Below are positions 19,616 to 31,890 of a DNA stretch of 64,000 nucleotides, in pieces. The notes under the pieces were generated by a model. That model was not told the origin of the DNA, made no database searches, and saw only the letters and a list, made by a program, of their open reading frames with translations. Source of the stretch: Aurifilum marmelostoma (lineage: Eukaryota > Ascomycota > Sordariomycetes > Diaporthales > Cryphonectriaceae); contig JAMXSV010000011.1 in NCBI GenBank assembly GCA_027559495.1, positions 135,004-199,003 of the forward strand. Direction: 5' to 3'. Within the stretch, counting starts at the first letter, position 1; each line of letters begins with the position of its first letter. The position numbers and the translations under genes are program-made.

Positions 19616-22600
19616 ATGGAGTGGGAAGGGGCTCGCAATGCAATGGATGAACTGTCCACCTCAGCCACACCTTCGACAAGCGAGTCTCTGGTTGAGCCCG
19701 GCAAGATGAGATTAGCTTACTTCGGCAACGAATTTCCCCATGATGACCTCAAGGACACCTTTCGCCGTCTCTACGAGCATAGTAAAGACAGGCGGCACCC
19801 CCTGCTGGCGAGGTTCATCCGGGAGGCGACCCTGACCGTGCAGGAGGAAGTCCGTCTGTTGCCAGCCACGCTGAGAGGGCTGTTCCAGCCCTTTGAGACC
19901 GTCTTCAACCTCGTCGACCAGGCCGAGCTCAGAACTGGTCCCTTGGGCGGGTCTATCGATGGCATGCTGCTCTGTGCCGTGCAGTTGGCTACATTCATTG
20001 GGTATGTTGCATGCTGTTTTCTTATGCTTTGTTCTTTGAACAGCAATGACTGATATTTTCTCTACTAGTTACTATGAGAACAATTTGGATGACAAACTCG
20101 ACTTTCATGGCGGTGATTCTTGCCTCACAGGAATCGGGACTGGCCTTCTCTCGGCGGCTGCTGTGTCTCTTGCTCCAACACTGGCTGATGTTCCAGCTGC
20201 CGGCGCCGGGGCGATCCGCGTCGCTTTTAGAGTCGGTGTTGTGGTGGACGAGGTATCGCAGAACCTGCAGCCTCGTCCCATCGATGGCGGCCAGGGCGAG
20301 AGCTGGGCGTACGTGGTTCCCGATACCACGGCCGAAGAAGCCCAACATGAACTTGACGCCATACACAAGGCGGATGTGAGTTTCCCTTCGTCATTAGTAT
20401 CGTCCTCTGACTGTATAATCCATTCACCGCTGAAGCTAACCTGATGATTTACAGTCTACCCCAGGGCCCAGCAAGCTCATCATCAGTTCCCTCAGCCGCA
20501 CATCTGTCACAATCAGCGGCCCTCCAGCACGCCTGAAGCATATCTTTCTCGTGTCCGACTTCTTCCGCGACCGCAAGTCCGTCGCTCTTCCTGTCTACGG
20601 CGGCCTATGTCACGCCCCTCATATTTATACCAAACAGCATGTAGACCGTGTCGTACACGTCCACGCTGTGGATTCCTTGGATGCCAGATTCCTGCCGCGC
20701 GTGCCCCTGTACTCGGTCAGCTCTGGACGACCGTTCCCTGCCAAGACGGCCAGTGGCTTATTTCACAACATAATTGACGAGATCCTCATGCATGATATCA
20801 AGTGGGACAGCGTCATTCAGGGCGTCCTGAATCAAGCCAAAGGCAGCGCCGTGTCTGAAGTTCTGCTCTACATATTCCGCACCTCGCTTCCCTCCCGTGA
20901 TCTCATCACAGCAGCCAGTGCCGAGTCTCAGCAGTTCAAGATCAGAACGAAGGATGTCATGCAGTGGGTTGCCAAGCCAGAGGGCGACGATACCCTACCT
21001 CGCGGGCCCAGTGGGACGCAGCAGGCCAAAATTGCCATTGTAGGCATGGCCTGCAGGATGCCTGGTGGCGCCACGGACACCGACAAGTTCTGGGATATCC
21101 TGGAACAAGGCCTCGATATTCACCAGAAGATCCCAGCTGATCGGTTCGACGTGGACTCGCACTGCGATCCAACTGGGAAACGGATGAACACAAGCATCAC
21201 TCCTTATGGCTGCTTTATCGACGAGCCAGGCCTATTCGACGCCCCATTTTTCAACATGTCGCCCCGTGAGGCCCTTCAAACAGATCCCATGCAGAGGCTC
21301 GCGCTGGTGACGGCGTACGAAGCCCTCGAGCGGTCCGGCTATGTGGCCAATCGCACGGCATCGACAGATCTGCACCGTATCGGCACCTTTTACGCTCAGG
21401 CGAGTGATGACTACCGTGAGGTCAACACGGCGCAGGAGGTTGGCACATATTTCATCACAGGTGGGTGTCGGGCGTTTGGGCCCGGGAGGATCAATTACTT
21501 CTTCAAGTTCTCTGGTCCCAGCTACAGCATCGATACAGCTTGTTCTTCTGGACTGGCAACTATTCATGTAAGTCATCATTTTATGATAAGTGTTGGACAA
21601 TGTTATCTTGAAACCCTCATGGGAAAAACAAAGGGGGAATAGCAAAGAAAATAATAACAATGCTGACAATGACATACGCAAATAACAGATCGCCTGCAAC
21701 TCACTCTGGAATGGAGACACAGACATGGCCGTAGCAGGCGGCATGAACGTTCTGACCAACTCAGATGCCTTCGCCGGCCTCAGCAACGGCCACTTCCTCT
21801 CCAAGACGCCCAACGCCTGCAAGACATGGGATTGCGAGGCCGACGGGTACTGTCGCGCAGACGGCGTAGCTTCTGTCATTCTCAAACGTCTGGAGGACGC
21901 AGAGGCAGACAACGATAATATCCTTGGCGTGATTCTCGCTGCGGGGACGAACCACTCGGCCGAGGCTGTGTCAATCACGCATCCTCATGCAGGACACCAG
22001 GCTTACCTGACCAGGCAGATCCTGGCCCAAGCTGCCGTGGATCCTCTGAGTGTGAGCTATGTCGAGATGCACGGCACAGGCACACAAGCAGGCGATGCCC
22101 AGGAAATCCAGTCCGTCACGGACGTGTTTGCACCCATCACAGGCACCAGACGCCGCAGTCCCAAGCAACCTCTGCATATCGGAGCTGTCAAGGCAAACGT
22201 GGGCCATGGCGAGGCAGTGGCAGGCACCACGGCGCTCCTCAAAGTGCTGCTCATGTTGGACAAGGAGGCCATTCCACCACACGTGGGAATCAAGAACTCC
22301 ATCAATCCCGGGTTCCCCAAGGATCTCGACAAGAGAAACCTTCATATCCCTTATGAGAAGACACCTTGGCCTCGTATGGCTGACAGGAAGAGGATTGCTG
22401 TTGTGAACAACTTCAGTGCGGCGGGCGGCAACACCAGTCTTGTCATTGAGGAACCGCCAGCTCGCAAGGTCATAGGCGTTGACTCGCATGATGGTAATGA
22501 CCCAGAGATAGTAGATTCTCGTCCCAGCCACGTTGTTGCCGTGTCCGCCAAGAGCAAGGTCTCCCTGAAGGGCAACCTCCAACGGCTCATTGCATACATC

Positions 22601-25559
22601 GAGGCAAACCCCAATGTCTCGCTGCCCAACCTGGCTTACACCACAACGGCAAGGAGATATCACCACAATCATCGTGTGGCTGTGGCAACATCGGATGTGA
22701 ATCATCTGAAGAGACACCTCAGCTCTTACCTCGAGAATGCAGACAGCCACAAGCCGATCCCGTCCACTGGTGCTCCCTCTATCACCTTCGCCTTCACGGG
22801 CCAAGGCGCATCTTACAGGTCCATGGACCTGGAATTGCTTCACCAGTCGCCTACCTTCAAAACCCAGCTGCTGCATCTCGACTCCCTCTGTCAGTCCCAA
22901 AATTTCCCCTCCATCATTCCAGCCCTTGACGGCAGCTTCCCCAAGGACCACAGCCATTCCCCTGTCGTCACCCAGCTCGCCCTCGTCTGTGTCGAGATCG
23001 CCCTGGCCAAGTATTGGGACTCCCTTGGAATCCGACCCGACGTTGTCGTTGGCCATAGCTTGGGCGAGTACGCAGCACTGCACGTGGCCGGTGTCCTCTC
23101 CGCCGCAGACACCATCTTCCTCGTTGGTCAGCGGGCCACCATGCTTGAGAAGAAATGCAAAATTGGCAGCCACAAGATGCTTGCCGTGCGCGCTGCTGTA
23201 GACGAGGTAACGGCGCGTGCGGACGCCAGCAAAAAGCCGTACGAGGTGGCTTGTGTGAATGGGCCCAAGGATACGGTGCTGAGCGGCACTGCTGAGGATA
23301 TTGATGTCCTGAGCAACAAGCTCGAGGAGGCTGGCATGAAGTGCGTGCCCCTCGACGTGGCCTTTGCCTTCCACTCGTCTCAGACAGACCCGATCCTGGA
23401 CGAGCTTGAAGACGTGGCTCGCACAAGTGTTCTCTTCCAGCCTCCTCGCCTTCCGATTATCTCGCCACTCCTCGGCAGAGTGATCTTTGACGAGAAGACG
23501 GTCAATGCAGCTTACATCCGACGCGGCACCAGAGAGACTGTTAACTTCCTGGGTGCCATCGAGACGGCCCAGAGAATCTCTGTGATTGATGAGAGCACGG
23601 CTTGGATCGAAATCGGCCCGCATCCGGTCTGTGTCGGTTTTACAAAGTCGATCCTCTCGTCGTCGTCTGCGATCAACGCTGCGGTGACTTCTCTGCGTCG
23701 CGGCGAGAACAACTGGCAGACTATTTCCCAGAGCCTGGCTACTCTGCATGCAGCTGGCATTCAGATCGGCTGGAACGAATTCCACAGACCCTTCGAGGGC
23801 GGCCTGAGGTTGTTGGACCTGCCGACCTATGCATGGAACGATAAGACGCACTGGATTCAGTACAATGGCGACTGGGCCCTGACCAAAGGAAATACTTTCT
23901 ATGACGAGGAGAAGAAGGCTGCAGCTGCTGCGGCGGGTGCACACTTCTCTCCTTCTGCTCTGGCACCGTCTGTCTCTGGCCTGCGCACTTCACTTGTCCA
24001 CCGTGTTGTGGAAGAGACCTTTTCTGGCTCGGCAGGGAAGGTCGTAGTGCAATCCAATATGGTGCAGGCTGATTTCCTGGCGGCTGCTTGGGGGCATAAG
24101 ATGAATAATGCTGGAGTGGTGACATCTGTAAGTGAAATTTGCCCTCAAGATATCTCTCCTGTCCTTTTCTTTTTGTTTTCTTTCCCCTTTCAAACTAACA
24201 ATTGTTCTTTTTCAGTCAATTCATGCAGACATATGTTGGACGCTTGGAAAATACCTTGTCGAGAGACTCCAGGCCAATACCAAGGCGGACATAGTACAGA
24301 ATATCAACATCACCAACCTCAACGTGCGCGAGGGTTTCGTCGCCCAAAAGAACACCACCGTGCCTCAGCTGATCCAGATCACCATCACCACCACCGACAT
24401 CGCCTCAGGCAGAGCTCAGCTCGAGTGGCACAACGTCGCCAACGACGGCCTTTCCCTTGTCGAAGACGAGCCTGTCGTGACCGCCGAACTGGTCTTTGGC
24501 AGCGCTTCAGAGTGGCTGTCGAGCTGGATACCGACGCACCACCTCATCCAGGGCCGGATCGAGGCCCTGACCCGCCTCGCAGAAGAAGGTGTCGCCAACC
24601 GCCTGTCGCACAGCATGGCTTACCTCCTCTTCGCCAACAATCTCGTCGATTACGCTGACAAGTACCGCGGCATGCAGTCCGTTGTCATGCACGGCCTCGA
24701 GGCCTATGCCGACGTGACTCTCAAGTCCGGCGATACCGGTGGAGTGTGGACGGTGCCTCCCTTCTTCACAGACAGCGTGTGCCATCTCGCAGGTCTCGTC
24801 ATGAACGTTTCCGACGCCATCGACACAAAGAACAATTTCTGCGTCACCCCTGGCTGGAGCTCGCTCCGCATGGCGCGCCCCTTGGTCCCTGGCGGGCGGT
24901 ACAGGTCATACGTCAAGATGATCCCCACGGCTGAGGACCCTGCTATCTACTTTGGCGATATCTATGTGCTGCAGGGCGATGAAATCATCGGTGTTATGCA
25001 AGCCATGAAGTTTAGAAGGTATCCTCGGGTGCTGCTGAACCGGTTCTTCTCGGCTGTGGATGTCAAGAACGCTGCGACCGGAAGTGTGGCTCTTGCAAGC
25101 AGCGCTGTGGTGCAAGCGACTGCAACTGCTCCTTCTTCTTCTTCTTTTTCTTCTCCCGCCTCCGCTGCTGCGGCCACGACAACACATTCCAAGCCAGCAG
25201 TACCAGTACTAGCAACACCTGTTCAGCCGATAAAGGAAGAAGCTCCTAAGCCCAAAGAGGTCGAGAAGCCAGCCACGGCTGTCCCTTCTTCCTCGGCTGC
25301 CCCTCCTCCTTCTGCAGCGTCTGCACCTGACACCATCACAACCAAGGCCATGACACTGGTGGCAGTAGAGGCAGGCCTCCAGCTTTCTGATCTTCAGGAT
25401 GACGAGAGCTTCGCCAACCTAGGTGTCGATAGCCTGATGAGCCTGGTCATCGCCGAGAAGATGCGTGAGCAGCTCAGCGTCACGGTGAGCGGGAGCTTGT
25501 TTTTGGAGTATCCGACTGTGGGTGACCTGCGCTCCTGGCTGCTCGAGTACTATGGATGA
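19616..25559 (+). CDS. Non-reducing polyketide synthase, atrochrysone-type (SAT-KS-AT-PT-ACP)
   Basis: Five exons, 19616-20001, 20069-20375, 20455-21567, 21689-24127 and 24216-25559, give 1862 aa; all introns are 67-121 bp. The open frame runs upstream of 19616 without an ATG, so 19616 is the start. Domains: SAT from the N terminus, where the GxCxG motif reads GIGTG (150-154); KS with Cys594 (DTACSSG), His730 (HGTGT) and His775 (NVGH); AT with Ser1059 (GHSLGE); PT with His1405 and Asp1601 (TDSVCHLAG); a Ser/Pro/Ala linker; ACP with Ser1821 (LGVDSL). The protein ends 41 residues after that Ser, with no thioesterase, Claisen cyclase, reductase or methyltransferase domain. This is the organisation of ACAS/GedC/MdpG, which need a separate beta-lactamase-fold releasing enzyme, present next door. 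Expected product: atrochrysone carboxyl-ACP from eight acetate units. Confidence 0.95.
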
Positions 25560-26000
25560 GCAAATACAGTAACAGCACATTGGTATTTTGGTTTGTTGCT
25601 TTGTTGATTGGCACACCAAGAGTCGGACGGATGACTGTCAGGTCAGGGCACCGCATGATTGAACAACACAGAATGCATCTAATATTGTACTGTACCTTTT
25701 TCATTTCAAAGTCATTCATTATCAATATCATCTGATGATTGATTCCTGAATCCCAGGAATTATCATGTGTTGTTTTGGACAAGAAATTGGACAATTCAAG
25801 GGGATGCCTCAATAGGATTGTGATTCATATTATTAGTCTCAATCAATGATAATTAATGTCCAGTTTCGGCTGTAATGTCTCAGATATCGCTTCGCTGAGT
25901 ACTCTGTTCCTGCGACTAGTAGACCACCAACTTGATCAATATTCAACTCAATGTAAAGTCAGCTCGACCAGCAACTGCGCGTCTTTCTTCAGAACGACGT
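25560..26000. other. Convergent intergenic, PKS/MFS
   Basis: A 441-bp 3'-3' spacer, AT-richer than the flanking genes. No gene seen; terminators are expected but show no distinct signal. Confidence 0.5.
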
Positions 26001-27886
26001 CTATGCAGTCGTAAAGCCAAGCGGACCAGCCCAGACCCTCATCCTCTTGCCAAAGACCATCAACACAATCACGATCGCAAAGGCAGCCGCACAGACGGCC
26101 GCCTGCACCCCAAAGCTCACCTTGGGGCCGGAAGCCTCCGCCCACGTCACCTGAAAGTACGAAATTATAAACCCGCCCAGTGTGCGGGAGTTGTTGAGGT
26201 GGGCCGACACCTCGCCGCTCGCCTCCGGGTAGCTGTCGAGCGCGTAGGACGAGATGGCGACAGTGGTGATCATGATGCCGTAGACATACAGGCCCCAGGA
26301 GACGGACAGGGCCATAAAGTGCCATGCGTTCTGCAGGGCCTGGCCGACGAGGACAAGGCCGACAACCATGAGCGGAATAGAGAAGAAGATGGCGCGCAGG
26401 CGGACCTCGGGCTCGAAGTGGCCCTTGTGGGTGCGTATGTAGCGCCGGGCGAGGAGGTCGTGCAGCCAGTGGCCTGTGATCTCGCCCAGGAGGACGGCGA
26501 CGACGGGTGTGAAGTAGAAGTAGCCGATCTGCAGTGGTCCAAAGTTGTAAAGTGGGGTGAGGAAGATGGACAAGGTCGTGTTGATGCCGACGACCCAGGC
26601 GAAGGTGAGCATGTAATACGCGGCAGCGAGGAGCACGACTGGCTTCATCAGCACTTTGACCACACGCATGCAGGCTGAGCCAAAGGAATTGCGTAGATGG
26701 CGGGAGCGGAACTGCGATATGCCGATGATGCGAGAGACGCGAGATCCACGGGGTGGCTGGGCCGAGGCTGGAATGCGACGATCATAGTATGTCTCGTCGA
26801 CGACGAGGACGATCAGTATCAACACAAGGGCCGTCTCGGCGGTGTAGACCCAGAAGGGGACCGGCCAAGGCTTATAGGCGATCATGAAAGCCGCCAGTAG
26901 AGGGCCCATATAAGGCGACATTATGAAGAATGAACTGGGAAGCAATGATGTTAACCTGGGATGATCTTGTTGATCGAGGTATCAAAGAAGTTCCTGGCAG
27001 ATAGATTTCCACGTTGAATACAGAGAGCCTGTAGCCAAAAGCGAGAAAAAGAGGAGAGGAGTAAAAGGGGGGGGAGGGGGGGAGGGGGGATCATAGTTGA
27101 ACTCACGCCCAGATGTTGATCTTCCTTGGCCTCTCATGAAAAAAGAACATGTCCTGGATAAACATCATGCCGCCACCCTGAGCCACCGTCGAGAAGAACC
27201 CGTTCAGGATGCGAGCGGCGCAGAACGAGTTGAAGGTCGTGGCGGCCGCACACCACGCAGCTGTTCCCGTGGCGATGACAAGGAACCAGAAAAGCACTGG
27301 CAAACGTCCAAAAAAGGCAGCAAACATGACGGCTAGTGAGGCACAGAGGATTAGCATAAGCATCTCTTTCCGATACGATAATCATTGGCGATTGTTATTA
27401 CCAAAAACGCCACCAGCGCCCAGCATAAAGACATTTCCCGCTTGAGAGTGGTTCACCTCATCAGCAGTCATATCCCATTGCCTGCTTGATGTTAGCCATC
27501 GGCTATTGTTAAGACGAGGCGGCTTTCACATACGCAGCCTGGGCTTCCAAGGTAACAGCGCCCGTGGCGCTGCCATAGTCTGGCAGGAAAGCCGCTGCAG
27601 CGACCACAAACAAGATGGCATGCTTCTTTTTCCAGCTCCAGTTTAGGGGGTCGCGCGGGTCGTCGCTGGGCTGTGGGATGAGCCGGGTGTGTCCATCCCT
27701 GGCGAGCTTCACACCGGCTCCCCCCTCGGAGTCGTCGATGATGTAGCCTTCATCCTCGCGGAACTCGTGAAGACCATTCGTGCCTGTCTTGCTCAGGTCC
27801 CTGTCGGCTCCTAGCGCGTCTGCATTCTCGAGATCTCGCACAGACGGAGCCTGAGATTCGATATTCGACTTCTCCCCAGCTGTCAT
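26001..27886 (-). CDS. MFS transporter, DHA1 type
   Basis: Four exons, 27886-27534, 27481-27402, 27332-27107 and 26934-26001, give 530 aa; introns are 52, 69 and 172 bp. A ~95-residue hydrophilic N terminus ends in DDPRDPLNWSWKKKHAIL, the fungal DHA1 signature just before helix 1. FAAFFGRLPVLFW marks the loop 2-3 region, and ARILNGFFSTVAQGGG the fourth helix. It lies tail-to-tail with the PKS, so it is probably a second exporter of the cluster, but DHA1 genes are common and it could be unrelated. The third intron carries a pyrimidine tract (G8-A-G7-A-G6 on the + strand). Confidence 0.9.
27067..27089 (+). repeat. G-tract, potential G-quadruplex, within intron 3
   Basis: Three long G runs (8, 7 and 6) separated by single A residues, on the strand opposite to the MFS gene. 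In the transcript it is a C-rich pyrimidine tract far upstream of the acceptor at 26935. Confidence 0.6.
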
Positions 27887-30402
27887 TTTGTCTGCTGGGT
27901 TCGAGTAAGAGACCACAAAGCGACTTGAGCTCGGATGGACTCTATCATACGTACAAGACAAATGTGAGTCGAGAAGGAGCAAAGAGGCTGGCCGTCACAG
28001 TACGATCTCTTTCGTACCTCGAATTGCGGGGAACCAAGTATCGGGCAGGACACGAGTGCAGAGACATAGGAGAAAACCGAAACAAACACAGGGCTCGCAA
28101 TCAGCACCCTCTTATGGTCTTTGTTGGCCAACGCATAGATAATATGAACACCCCGGCAGCCGCTAGCGTTGCTGGCCTTGGATACAGCGGACAATTTTCA
28201 ACGTACAAGGGAAGAGAGGGAGGGATTGGTTATACTTTAGATCGTAGAGTTTGTGAGCCAGGAAGGGTTTGGCCTGTTTCCCTTAGCACGACCACGTTCG
28301 GAAGAAAGACTCCATTACATTTATCATCCGGCGCGGCCTTGAACAAAAAAGGTATTGCGAAAGCCAATGCTCGTGCCTTTCGAAGGCCAACTAATGAATT
28401 CTTACACACCGCCTTCACAATCTCTGTGGCCTTTGATTTGATGCCATCCTTCTGGGCCTCACACCGCTGGCTGCAGGCATCGGTGAGACTTGACCTCTTT
28501 GACCACCCTTGACGACAACCTAGACGCGGTCGTGGAGACTTGGAGGTCGGTCAATACTCCAAAAGAGGAGAGACAGATCCGTCAGCATGGGACACCCGCG
28601 TCTGCATGCTGAGAGCATCCAGCATACGAACAGTGTAGCCCCGCCCCCCCTCCCCTCCCTTGGTCTAGATTCTGCCTCTCTTGCTCACTTAGCTGTGGAA
28701 GCATGGTTCGACAAGGGGCCATCTCTCTCTCTCTCTCTTCGGATCTGTACTTGCCGTGCCAAAGAGCCGCTTGCGTGGGAGAGAACGCGGAAGTAGGTGG
28801 CAACTAGAGCGTCTCGGGAGGAAGAAGCAGCGAGTCAGCGGGTGATTTTGCATCCTTAGTGTGGAAAAACAAGGTGCGAGGGTGGTGAAAAAGCTCACAA
28901 GTACCGGTTGATGTGTGGTGGTGGCGCCCCATGTCGGCGACGACGCTATCCAGGGCACACCCATACCGAAGGAATTGCTTTAGACCTCGGGTAGACAGGG
29001 GGTCGGGAATGAAAACGAGGGCTGGAGGATCATTCCTGCGGGGTTGTACCTTAGCTGCCACGTTTCTTGACTGCTGCCCCGGATTTTCTTTCCGCTGTAG
29101 TCTAGTCTCTGAAGCTGGTGCCATTATCTTTGTGGGTGGGGGTTTATGCTTGGTCCATTGAGGATCGATTATTTGTCTTTTTGAAATAGAAAATCACTCA
29201 CTCCCTCGGTTGTCCGGCTATCGTGACCCGCAGGCTTACATTCAGAGCCGAAGACATGCTGGCCGATGCGATTGGTCGCCAGGCCAGGCCTGTCTCTTGT
29301 TGATAACACCTGGGGGATGTATATATCTCCTGCAGCAACCTATAACATTGCATAGGCCGTATTACAGCTCGATCGATAGTGAGTCTTACGGCTGAGATAT
29401 ATCGTTTCTCGTTGTAAGTATGTCCACGTTCCGACAGCCCGGAACAAGCTATTTACTCACATAATCAAGTACCCTACTTCACCCCCCGACAGCGACTCAA
29501 AGGCATGCCACGACCACGGAGTCTAGATGTCCATGCCGTACACTGTCTGGGTGCATGGTCACGCCAAGTCGTAGATCTGTCTATGTCTTCCATTTACCAT
29601 GGGACACAAGGCTTGGCCATGTGCCGTCGACTCAGGGGATAAACTATACGCTCGCCAAGCCCCTGTTTGCGTCTCTCGAAACCTTGATAAAGCCTGCAAG
29701 GTTCTAGAATTGATCATGGTGTAATTATGTACGCTCTGGGATTCAATGCAACGCTATTCGCATTTTTGGTGGTAGACCCTTCGCAGCTTGATTAGACCAC
29801 GTTCAGAAGCTCAAGATGTCTCATCCATTAGTCAGACGGGGCCATCCGTTCGTAACCATTCGAGCTTTGAAGTAGAAATTGAAAGGGCCACACACACGCC
29901 AATAGGTCCAACGGAAAGAGACGTCCCGTTGATTATAATGCGTCTTGTTGACAAATTCAACTGTGGTTTAATACAAAATACATTGGAACATGAACGCTGG
30001 CCAATATGCTAACAGAAACCAAGTCTGTATTCATTCCTTGGGTCCCTCCAACAGTGAGTGTATCGGACTTGTCGCTGACGATATATGAGACAAGCATCGC
30101 ATTGTGAGCGTCCTGAGAGCTACCCTCTGATTCAATCCAATAGACCCAGCAGTCTAGTTCTAAACCTCTTTATATATGTCTAGTCCTTCTATGATCTATC
30201 CAACAACCAGAGCTCCGCCGCTATGCACATGCTACAACCCATAGCTTAAACCTGGCCCCCACCGCCCCCCCCCCCCCTTTTTATGTTTTTCTTTTTTATC
30301 TATCATAACAGTCTATCAGTCCCTCTCTATACCCACGCGCAGTCTGCCCCAACCATCTAATCTATCAATCATCAAAGCGCATCGCAGAAATTCCTCCTTT
30401 TA
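27887..30402. other. Gene-poor spacer, right flank of cluster
   Basis: 2.5 kb without a supported gene. It holds a CT repeat at about 28722-28739 and a poly-C run near 30263-30277. Short frames exist (for example the complement of 28804-29124, 106 codons, with an ATG), but none shows a motif or splice structure. Confidence 0.45.
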
Positions 30403-31890
30403 CTACTCCTTTTTCCCATACTTGGCCGTGATCTCCTCCTCCGTAAACGGTATCGTATGTCTCTTCAACATCGCAATACGCTCATCCATGGTCATCCGGA
30501 TCTGTCTCTCCCCGATAGGGACCATGCACCTAGCGAGGTGTGCATAGTCCTTGGTGAGGAGCTTGACCGTCATCATGAGGTAGTCGATGTCGTGGAAGAC
30601 CAAGGCCTCGTTGGAGGCGTACGTGTGCTTGGCCTTGAGGAACGCCACTGGGTGCTCACGCCAGTGTCGGAGAGGGTTGAGATGGTGAGAGGTGTGGTAA
30701 CCGTCGTTGAAGCAGTGGCGGTTGCTCTAATATACCAGAAACATCATCAGCTAGGGGCCTCAGCCTTTTAAGAGGATATAAAGTAAGGAGTTGAAGGGAA
30801 GGCAAGAGAAGATACTCACCGGCACATCAATGAGTGTGATACTCGACCGGTAATCACTATCCGGCTCGTCACGATCCACCAGCGCGTGCTGTCCCCAGTT
30901 ACCCACCATCAACCCAAACCGCATAATCGCCAGAGGCAGCAGGAACACAAAGACCGAAGCCCTGGGGTTCAGCTTGAACATGGCGTACTGAAACACATAG
31001 GAGCCCAGCTCCCAGAAGGTCTGCTTCGCGGCAAAGGCCAGCCTGTTCTTGCGCACAAAGTAGGCCGCAAGCTCGAACCAGACGAAAAAGTAGAAGCGCC
31101 CCACGTACTGCAGGAAATGCCACACGCTGTCGCGCTGGTACCGCAGGGTCGAGCTGAGGTCCTCGGGCCCGTTGCCCTCGACGTGGTGGTGCTTGACGTG
31201 GTGGTAGAAGTAGCTGTTCCACGTGTGGCCCATCAGCGGGTCGAGGAGATAGGGAAAGGTCAGGTCGAACCAGGCATATTGCCTCTTGAGCACACCGCGG
31301 CCGTGGATATGCTGGTGCATCATGAGCGTGTAGGTGCCCGTGTACGAGACCTGCATGACGAGATGCAGGATGCCGTGGAACCATGTGAAATGGTGGAAAA
31401 GCAGCAGAGCTGAGGGAACAGAGGTGGTGAAGTAGAGGATGAGATGTGTGAGGAAGACCACGTCCGTCTCGACGCGCACGACAGACTTGCCCAGGCGGAC
31501 GTAGGACTGGAGGAGGCGGTCCAAAGCAGGTTGGAGTTTGCCGAGACTGCTCAGGTCCCATCCGTTGAACACTGCAGGCTCAAAATTGGGGTGCTTGGGG
31601 TCGTTGAGAGACATCATCGTCCGGAGCGCCGCCTCATCACGGATAGCTTCTTCCTCACTGATGGCAGCATTGTCAGGACTGTCTATAGCAAGTAGTAGTG
31701 ATCAGCACCTCTTCATTCTATGCTGCAACCGACGAGCAGACCTGATGCTTCATGGTTTGCACTTACCATTGATCACGCCACCGTCTGACTGAGCTCTCGC
31801 GTTGACATCTAGAATATTGGCCTGCAGGTTCTTGAGGATGAGGGTGTCGGCTTTGGTCAAGTCCTTGCTGTACACGATATATTTGTCCAT
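30403..31890 (-). CDS. Membrane fatty-acid desaturase-family enzyme
   Basis: Three exons, 31890-31767, 31682-30820 and 30726-30403, give 436 aa; introns are 84 and 93 bp, and both junctions restore the frame. Histidine boxes are visible: MHQHIHG, then YHHVKHHH, then YHTSHHL in the third exon directly after the intron. Several hydrophobic helices lie between them. Such di-iron enzymes desaturate or hydroxylate acyl chains at the ER. The start at 31890 is the first usable ATG. The same frame continues upstream with protein-like sequence (ELLQRALNAIPPFDDE) until a TGA, so the true N terminus may be longer or broken. Its link to the polyketide cluster is doubtful. The substrate is unknown. Confidence 0.85.

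Noticed and set aside
21971..23944. 657-codon open frame on the minus strand
   Set aside because: It is the exact antisense of PKS exon 4 (KS/AT), a GC-rich coding region; it shows no protein motif.
24132..24215. Start of the last PKS exon as a separate gene
   Set aside because: The frame opening at 24132 runs from the intron into exon 5; splicing 24127/24216 joins PT motifs across the junction, giving one PKS.
25932..26678. 248-codon plus-strand frame
   Set aside because: Antisense of the DHA1 transporter's last exon; composition is that of a reversed membrane protein.
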